A stretch of DNA of 64,000 nt from Leptospira idonii. Its GTDB lineage: Bacteria > Spirochaetota > Leptospiria > Leptospirales > Leptospiraceae. Position numbers and translations under genes: made by a program. The DNA lies in assembly GCF_004770995.1 (NCBI RefSeq), contig NZ_RQHW01000065.1, positions 62,001 to 126,000 on the forward strand. The letters are read 5' to 3'. Each line of letters opens with the position of its first letter. The first letter of the stretch is position 1. This document shows positions 57,686 to 64,000 of this stretch, piece after piece. A model generated the notes under the pieces. The model did not search any database, was not told the DNA's origin, and was given only the letters and a program-made list of their open reading frames with translations.

Positions 57686-58372
57686 TTAAGACATCGATTC
57701 GATAGCAAGGATTCTGCGGCGTAAGTCTGAGGCATCCTCGTAATTCTCGATCTGAATGGCATTGAATTTTTGGATATAAAGACTGACTAGTTCATCCCCT
57801 AACTTTCCGGGAAACACAAGCGCCTTTCTGAAATTATCGATATCCAATTGAGGATGGTGGTTTTGGAAATAATCCACAATGCGATCCATTTTCAAACGAG
57901 TCGCTTCTTTGGCGATCCCGGAAGAATTACGAAACTCCAAAGAAAGATTGGCCAAAGTTTCCAAAGGCTGTGCGATTCCCTCGATTTTATCGTCAACGAC
58001 TGTAGACATTTTCTTTTCCTTGGATTTACAGAACTCTACGTAACGCATCACCATGGAATTGAACTGCTCCATCCTTTCTTGGATGTATTGATTTGCTTGG
58101 TCTTTTTCTTCCGGCATTTGGAAGTCGGGAAGCTGAACCACATCGTAAAGTTGGATGTTGTCCGATAAAATTTTCAATAATTCGTCTTTAGAGGATAAGG
58201 CGACAGGAGGAAAGGTCACTACCGGATAATTGTCCCCGATTTTGAGGAAACTCACTACTACATTGGAAGCGATGATTTTCCCTCCGGGGGCGATCGGATT
58301 CTCCCCGAAGACATGGCAATAGGCAATTAGATTGCCTGTAGGATTCGGTTTGGAGCCTCGTTCAAAGTTCAT
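57686..58372 (-). CDS. UVR-motif hypothetical protein
   Basis: 228 residues from the ATG at 58372. Central part is unrecognised helical sequence; the C-terminus (KFNAIQIENYEDASDLRRRILAIES) is one UVR motif of the UvrB/UvrC kind, presumably for protein binding. No nuclease or helicase domain. It is 48 nt downstream of mrp and probably the last gene of a lipoyl-phosphoesterase-mrp-UVR operon. Confidence 0.65.
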   Translation of the reverse strand: MNFERGSKPNPTGNLIAYCHVFGENPIAPGGKIIASNVVVSFLKIGDNYPVVTFPPVALSSKDELLKILSDNIQLYDVVQLPDFQMPEEKDQANQYIQERMEQFNSMVMRYVEFCKSKEKKMSTVVDDKIEGIAQPLETLANLSLEFRNSSGIAKEATRLKMDRIVDYFQNHHPQLDIDNFRKALVFPGKLGDELVSLYIQKFNAIQIENYEDASDLRRRILAIESMS

Positions 58373-58420
58373 ACTCTTACTCTCTTTAGACTCCAAACTC
58401 TTGAAAGAAACAACTGATTT

Positions 58421-59473
58421 TTAATCTTCCCATAAAGCAATTTGAGATTCTAGATTTTTCACTATGTTTGCATACGAATCGTTCAGTGGTCCTTTCGATT
58501 CCGCTAAGATCGCAGGCGTTCCCGATTCACCGGATCGCATTACCTCCACAGTAAGAGGAACGGAACCTAGTTCAGGCACTCCTATCTGCGCCGCCAATTT
58601 TCCTCCTCCCCCTTTGGAGAAAAGATCTGTGACATGTCCGCATTTAGGGCATGCAAAACCCGACATATTTTCAACGATACCTAAGATAGGGATTTTCACT
58701 TGTTTGAACATCGCAGCAGCTCTTCCCGCATCCAGGACGGCTACATCTTGAGGAGTTGTCACAATCACGGCGCCATCCAAATCGATGAGCTGCGCCAAAG
58801 ACAATTGAACATCTCCCGTACCGGGAGGAAGGTCGATGAGAAGATAATCCAACTCTCCCCATACCACATCGTATAAGAACTGTTCAATCGCTTTTCCAAG
58901 CATAGGTCCCCGCCAAACAACAGGTTGATCCTCTGCCACCAAAAACGAGAAGGAAATAAGTTTTAATCCGTGTTTGTCGAGAGGATAAATTTTATCTTCT
59001 TCCGACTTCAAAGCGACTCTACCATTCACTCCGAACATTTTTCCCAGAGACGGTCCGTAGATATCTGCATCCAGAATACCTACTTTTTTACCAGCCTTCA
59101 AAAGTGCAGAGGCTAAGTTGGCGGTGACGGTAGACTTTCCGACTCCCCCTTTTCCGGATCCGACCGCGATCACTTTTTTGACTCCGACGATTCTATTCCC
59201 GTCTTCCATCTTCATATTCTGGTCGACTTCGAACTTAATCTTTACCTTTCCGGCACCTTCCAATTTGGAAACAAGCTGTCTTGTTTGTGCTTCCAGTCCG
59301 ATCTGCAATCGTCTGTCATTATTAGGTGTTTTGATGAAAATTTGAATTCCGTCGTCGGTAGGTTCCACCTTCGCGACCATTCCCAAACTCACTATGTCTT
59401 TTTTGAGTTCGGGGTGTTTCACTTGCATCAACTGTCTTTGTATGGAAGTCAGGTCCGGTTTTGCATTTGCCAT
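58421..59473 (-). CDS. mrp: Mrp/ApbC-type Fe-S cluster carrier ATPase
   Basis: 350 residues. N-terminal MIP18/DUF59 domain ([19 protein letters not shown]), then a P-loop [17 protein letters not shown] (deviant Walker A with the Lys of the MinD/Mrp family), [26 protein letters not shown] and the CPKCGH CxxC that holds the bridging cluster. Transfers Fe-S clusters to target proteins. It starts 11 nt after the phosphoesterase gene. Confidence 0.95.
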   Translation of the reverse strand: MANAKPDLTSIQRQLMQVKHPELKKDIVSLGMVAKVEPTDDGIQIFIKTPNNDRRLQIGLEAQTRQLVSKLEGAGKVKIKFEVDQNMKMEDGNRIVGVKKVIAVGSGKGGVGKSTVTANLASALLKAGKKVGILDADIYGPSLGKMFGVNGRVALKSEEDKIYPLDKHGLKLISFSFLVAEDQPVVWRGPMLGKAIEQFLYDVVWGELDYLLIDLPPGTGDVQLSLAQLIDLDGAVIVTTPQDVAVLDAGRAAAMFKQVKIPILGIVENMSGFACPKCGHVTDLFSKGGGGKLAAQIGVPELGSVPLTVEVMRSGESGTPAILAESKGPLNDSYANIVKNLESQIALWED

Positions 59474-59484
59474 ATAATCTATCC

Positions 59485-60360
59485 TTACACTACGCCGTTT
59501 TCTTCATCGAGAAAAACAAGAGGGCTTTCCTTAAATTCGTTTTTATTTTTCAAATATATATATCGTTTGAATGAATACTGACCGTTGTTATCTTTTTCGA
59601 TCAAATGGAATCCGCATTCATGGCCTGAATCGGAAAGTCTGGTACTGGATGCGGAATTCACGATGTAAAACGGCATCAAGTTCCCCGGTTTTTTGATCCA
59701 ATTCGTGTGCGTATGACCATGTAAATATAAGGACGGCGGTTGGGAATTTAAAGATTTTGCCACATCGGCACGATTGCTCATTTTATGACCGCTTGATTCC
59801 TCCTGCCCTTTGGGATTCCAGAGGGGATGGTGGCAGACAAGCACGTAGTCTTTTTTCTGTTTTTCAAATGTTTCGCCGATCACTTCCAAAGGAACGTATC
59901 CGTTGGCCTTGGCAATGGGCAAAGGTTGGTTGGAATCCCATCCGATAAAACTTTGGCCTGCGATCTCTTTTCTTCTTAAATAATAAGAGGAAGAAAGGGA
60001 TTCTCCCAAATAATCGCCGAAATGTTTTTCGAACAAAGATTCGGGTTTTAAGGACTCTTTTTTATAACGATCGTGATTTCCTGGAATGAGGAAGGCTTTT
60101 TCATTTAAAACGGGACTTAGTATTTTTTTTGCGCGAATAAATTCACTTTCATGGGAAACATTCGTAATGTCCCCTGAAATCACTAATGCATCATATTCTA
60201 AATCTTGAATGGTAGAGATAAGAGTCTCTACCAGCTTCATGGGATATTTTTTTCTTCTGCGAAGACTGTAATTCAAATACCCTATGACGGATTTCCCTCT
60301 CAAGGAGAACAAAGGCAGATGAGTCGGAAAATGAAGATCGGAAATATGAATGATTTTCAT
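59485..60360 (-). CDS. Calcineurin-like metallophosphoesterase
   Basis: 291 residues. HISDLHF (D8, H10), [24 protein letters not shown] and LHGHTHTNW give all five metal-binding blocks of the calcineurin-like fold. Soluble. Substrate not evident. Its ATG overlaps the stop of the lipoyl protein (ATGA), so it is coupled to it. Confidence 0.9.
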   Translation of the reverse strand: MKIIHISDLHFPTHLPLFSLRGKSVIGYLNYSLRRRKKYPMKLVETLISTIQDLEYDALVISGDITNVSHESEFIRAKKILSPVLNEKAFLIPGNHDRYKKESLKPESLFEKHFGDYLGESLSSSYYLRRKEIAGQSFIGWDSNQPLPIAKANGYVPLEVIGETFEKQKKDYVLVCHHPLWNPKGQEESSGHKMSNRADVAKSLNSQPPSLYLHGHTHTNWIKKPGNLMPFYIVNSASSTRLSDSGHECGFHLIEKDNNGQYSFKRYIYLKNKNEFKESPLVFLDEENGVV

Positions 60361-60599
60361 TCTGAGATTTCCATTACCCCCAGAACATCCCCTTTTTTAA
60401 CGACGGAGCCCGATTCTATTTTGATTTCTTTCAGGATTCCCGTGTAAGGAGATTCTACAGGGAATGCGGCTTTGTCCGTAACTAACTCTATGACTTCGTC
60501 TCCCTGATTGATTTTTTGACCGGGAAGAAACAACCAGCGCACCAATTCTATCTTTTCCGTATCACCTAAATCGGGAGTTTTTAAGAGGAATTCTTTCAT
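60357..60599 (-). CDS. Free-standing lipoyl-domain protein
   Basis: 80 residues, one E2-type lipoyl/biotinyl domain with K43 in VTDKAAFPVES, the lipoylated lysine context of alpha-keto-acid dehydrogenase E2 subunits, and N-terminal LKTPDLGDTEKIELVRWLFLPGQKINQGDEV. No E2 catalytic core or E1 partner follows. It may be a truncated relic, a carrier for another enzyme, or GcvH-like. First gene of the operon with the phosphoesterase and mrp. Confidence 0.85.
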   Translation of the reverse strand: MKEFLLKTPDLGDTEKIELVRWLFLPGQKINQGDEVIELVTDKAAFPVESPYTGILKEIKIESGSVVKKGDVLGVMEISE

Positions 60600-60685
60600 T
60601 AGACCAAACCCTAAAACCAGATGGAAAACTGGTTTACAAATCCATCTTTCCCTAGTTTTTTAACATAAAAGTTCTGAATAGCCCA

Positions 60686-61519
<834 letters not shown>

Positions 61520-63375
61520 CCACGAAAGAAATCCTAAGCTGGAACGCATTTTACGAAGAGTATTCCCTCACCAAAGGAGTGCTCTTCGAAGATAATGTCA
61601 GCGCCCCAGGAATCACGACCGCCGATTGGTATCATACCCTCCAAGAAGAGTTCACGGTATTTTCAGAAAACTCTCAGCCGGAAACAACTCTCCAAAAACT
61701 GAAACAAACCCTGGATGATCTGGAAGCTCGCGCCAAATCGGGATCTTTCATCATCTGTGCGATGAATTACGAAGCAGGTTTTTTATTCGAGCCGAAACTT
61801 CATCAGGTCGCAAAACAGTTCACAAACGAAATAAGGCTTCTTCAAGCTTTCGTTTTTCAATCTAAAAAGAAAATCAGATACCAAACTCCCAACCTAAACG
61901 AACTTGGTGTTTCTGAAATCGAATCCATCCTTCCTGAAAACGCAAAACAAATCTATACGGATCAAGTGAAACGAGGACAATCCTTCCTAAAAGAAGGAGA
62001 GAGTTACGAATTGAATTTGAGTTTTGAAACCAAGGTCAAAGCCAAAGGAAATCCGTTTTTTATTTATCAAAAACTCAAACGTAAACAGAAAACGAAATAT
62101 TCCGCCTATCTTCCCTTAAATAGAAGCGTGATTTTATCCCTCTCTCCCGAATTGTTTTGGAATCTGGAAGATAAAAACATCACTACCGAACCAATGAAAG
62201 GCACGTCTCTACGAGGGATCTCCTATCAGGAAGATCTGATTGCCAGAAAAGATCTGGAAACTTCAGAAAAGGAAAGAGCGGAAAACGTGATGATCACCGA
62301 TTTATTCAGAAACGATTTGGGTAAAATTTCCGAAATCGGTTCGGTGGAAGTTCCTTCTTTGTTTCAGACAGTTCCTTTGGATTCCGTATGGCAGATGGTG
62401 TCTGTCGTAAAATCAAAGTTAAATGGAAACATTTCCTTTTCCAATCTGGTATCCCAACTTTTTCCTTCCGGATCGATTACGGGAGCTCCCAAAATCAGAT
62501 CCCAAGAGCTCATTCGGGAAATCGAAAACAGGGAAAGAGGCATTTATACAGGATCCATTTTCAATCTGGAATTCGAAAAAGGAAAAATGCACTCCACTGC
62601 CAATGTTGCCATCCGCACACTTGAATTGAAAGGGGAAGAAGGAACACTGGAAGGAAACTATTCCGTGGGCAGCGGGATCACCGTTTTGTCCGATCCGGAA
62701 AAAGAATATAATGAATGTTTATCGAAACTGCACTTTCTTTCTTCGGAAGACAAGCCGGATTTCGAGATTTTGGAAACCTTACGTTTTTTCGACGGAAGAT
62801 ACAGATTAAAATCCCTTCATCTGAAAAGAATGAAAGAATCCGCATTCCGATTCGGATATCCCTTTTCGGAACAAAAAGCGAACGAGGCATTGGAATCCAT
62901 TTCCCAAGTAGCATCCGGTTTATTGAGAATCAGGTTGTTATTGAATCGAAAAGGAGATTTCAGAGCGGAGTCCTTCGCTTTCACAAGAACAGGAAAATCC
63001 AGAACAGTCACACTTTCCTGGTCGAAAAACAAATTGAATCCGAACGATTTGTTCTTATATCACAAAACAACTGTTCGTAATTTTTATCAGGAAGAATTGG
63101 AAAAAGCCCAAGAAGAAGGATGTGAAGACAGCATTCTGATCCAGGAGAACGGGGATGTATCCGAAACCTGCATTCGAAATTTGTTTTATCAAAAAGAAGG
63201 AATCTGGTTCACACCCGATCTGCATTCAGGAGGACTTCCTGGAACTTTCAGAGAATATCTGATTCAAAAGTCTTGGGTAAAGGAAAGGAAAACCGCTCCC
63301 AAAGATATTTTGGAAGCGGACTTGGTGTTAGTAGGAAATTCTTTGAGAGGACTAGAAAGAGTTTCCTTAAGAGAA

Positions 63376-63399
63376 TCGATTTCCTAAAGAATAAATCGA
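63376..63399. repeat. Inverted repeat over the convergent pabB/hslU stop codons
   Basis: TCGATTT (63376-63382) and AAATCGA (63393-63399), 10-nt loop. It spans the overlapping stop codons and may help end both transcripts; no T-run is obvious. Confidence 0.35.
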
Positions 63400-64000
63400 C
63401 TCAAGTCTTTATCTTCGATGATTCCTTTCAGTTTGGATTGAACGAAATTCTGATCGATTCGAATTTTCTTTTGGTCCGCAGGTAAATCCGGCGCATCGAA
63501 ACTGGTGTCTTCCAAAAGTTTCTCCATGATGGTATTGAGCCTGCGGGCACCTATGTTTTCGTTTTTCTCGTTCATTTCGAAAGCTAAGTTTGCAATCTCT
63601 CTCACACCGTCTTCCGTAAAGTCCAAGTGAACTTCTTCCGTTGCCAAAAGAGCTTCATACTGTTTGGTGAGAGAAGACTTAGGAGTGGATAATATCTTTA
63701 CGAAATCTTCCCGGGAAAGAGTGTCCAATTCCACACGGATAGGAAAACGTCCCTGTAGTTCCGGAATCAAATCGGAAGGTTTGGACATATGGAAGGCGCC
63801 CGCAGCGATAAACAGAATGTGATCGGTGCGAAGAGGTCCGATTTTAGTCGTCACGGTAGAACCTTCTACGATAGGAAGAAGGTCTCTTTGCACTCCTTCT
63901 CGAGATACATCCGCCCCTTGCCTTCCTTCCCGCCCCGCGATCTTATCGATCTCGTCGAGAAAGATGATTCCCATTTCTTCCGCACGGCGAATCGCTTCCG
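63384..64000 (-). CDS. hslU: ATP-dependent protease ATPase subunit HslU, 3' part
   Basis: The C-terminal 205 codons are in the window and the frame is open at the right edge. Walker [12 protein letters not shown] is preceded by [10 protein letters not shown], as in Hsl[11 protein letters not shown], the sensor-2 [15 protein letters not shown] and the C-terminal SRFIL tail that docks into HslV are all present. It unfolds substrates for the HslV peptidase. The stop overlaps pabB by 4 nt. Confidence 0.96.
   Translation of the reverse strand, partial: EAIRRAEEMGIIFLDEIDKIAGREGRQGADVSREGVQRDLLPIVEGSTVTTKIGPLRTDHILFIAAGAFHMSKPSDLIPELQGRFPIRVELDTLSREDFVKILSTPKSSLTKQYEALLATEEVHLDFTEDGVREIANLAFEMNEKNENIGARRLNTIMEKLLEDTSFDAPDLPADQKKIRIDQNFVQSKLKGIIEDKDLSRFIL

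Overview
The window looks like a stretch of a Leptospira chromosome, most likely a saprophytic or low-virulence lineage judging by moderate GC and dense packing. The case rests on gene content rather than on any search: a flaA2-flaA1 pair for the periplasmic flagellar sheath preceded by a PUR-type nucleic-acid-binding protein, a roughly 920-residue GreA with a giant N-terminal extension (a spirochaete form), a phasin-related small protein, LptE and many lipoproteins, 7TMR-DISM sensors, and a tRNA-Ile/tRNA-Ala pair standing outside any rRNA operon. The species cannot be named from sequence alone.

Layout. 0-9.4 kb: the 3' end of a cyclic-nucleotide-binding protein, an acyl-CoA dehydrogenase, thiC behind a TPP riboswitch, a PilZ protein, an exported probable beta-barrel, a double-ACT protein, a Tet-like MFS exporter, a phasin-like protein, a DUF151-UVR protein and tRNA-Met. 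9.4-19.1 kb: hemW, tRNA-Ile and tRNA-Ala, a fatty acid desaturase behind a promoter with a palindrome in its spacer, a CBS protein, a DEDD exonuclease with an aminotransferase, then a hexomutase-argD-leuB-receiver run. 19.1-30.7 kb: a minus-strand operon (peptide-binding lipoprotein, kinase-like protein, GT-C membrane protein, pgeF), a GH13 enzyme, nadC-rel, a LysM lipoprotein and a STAS protein. 30.7-41.3 kb: lptE-fur-tgt, an M23 peptidase, giant greA, PUR-flaA2-flaA1 and two regulators. 41.3-49.8 kb: a DUF2207 protein coupled to a lipoprotein-type hybrid histidine kinase, then HerA-like ATPase, 3-TM protein, TPR protein and TPR-AAA ATPase. 49.8-52.1 kb: groES-groEL with two CIRCE-like repeats. 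52.1-55.2 kb: an AT-rich accessory patch (VOC lipoprotein, AraC regulator, decayed GAF-like gene, lipoprotein). 55.2-64 kb: a SpoIIE-type phosphatase behind a GGQ protein, a lipoyl-phosphoesterase-Mrp-UVR operon, an ATPase-fold protein, fused pabB-pabC and the end of hslU.

Most genes are housekeeping. The less ordinary parts are the HerA/TPR/AAA cluster, the kinase-like protein in the peptide-binding lipoprotein operon, the receiver with glutamate in place of its phospho-accepting aspartate, the desaturase operator and the PUR-flaA operon with a sigma-28-like promoter. Genes are packed tightly: at least six convergent pairs overlap at their 3' ends, often with an inverted repeat over or next to the stop codons. 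No rRNA gene, CRISPR array, insertion sequence or prophage was seen.
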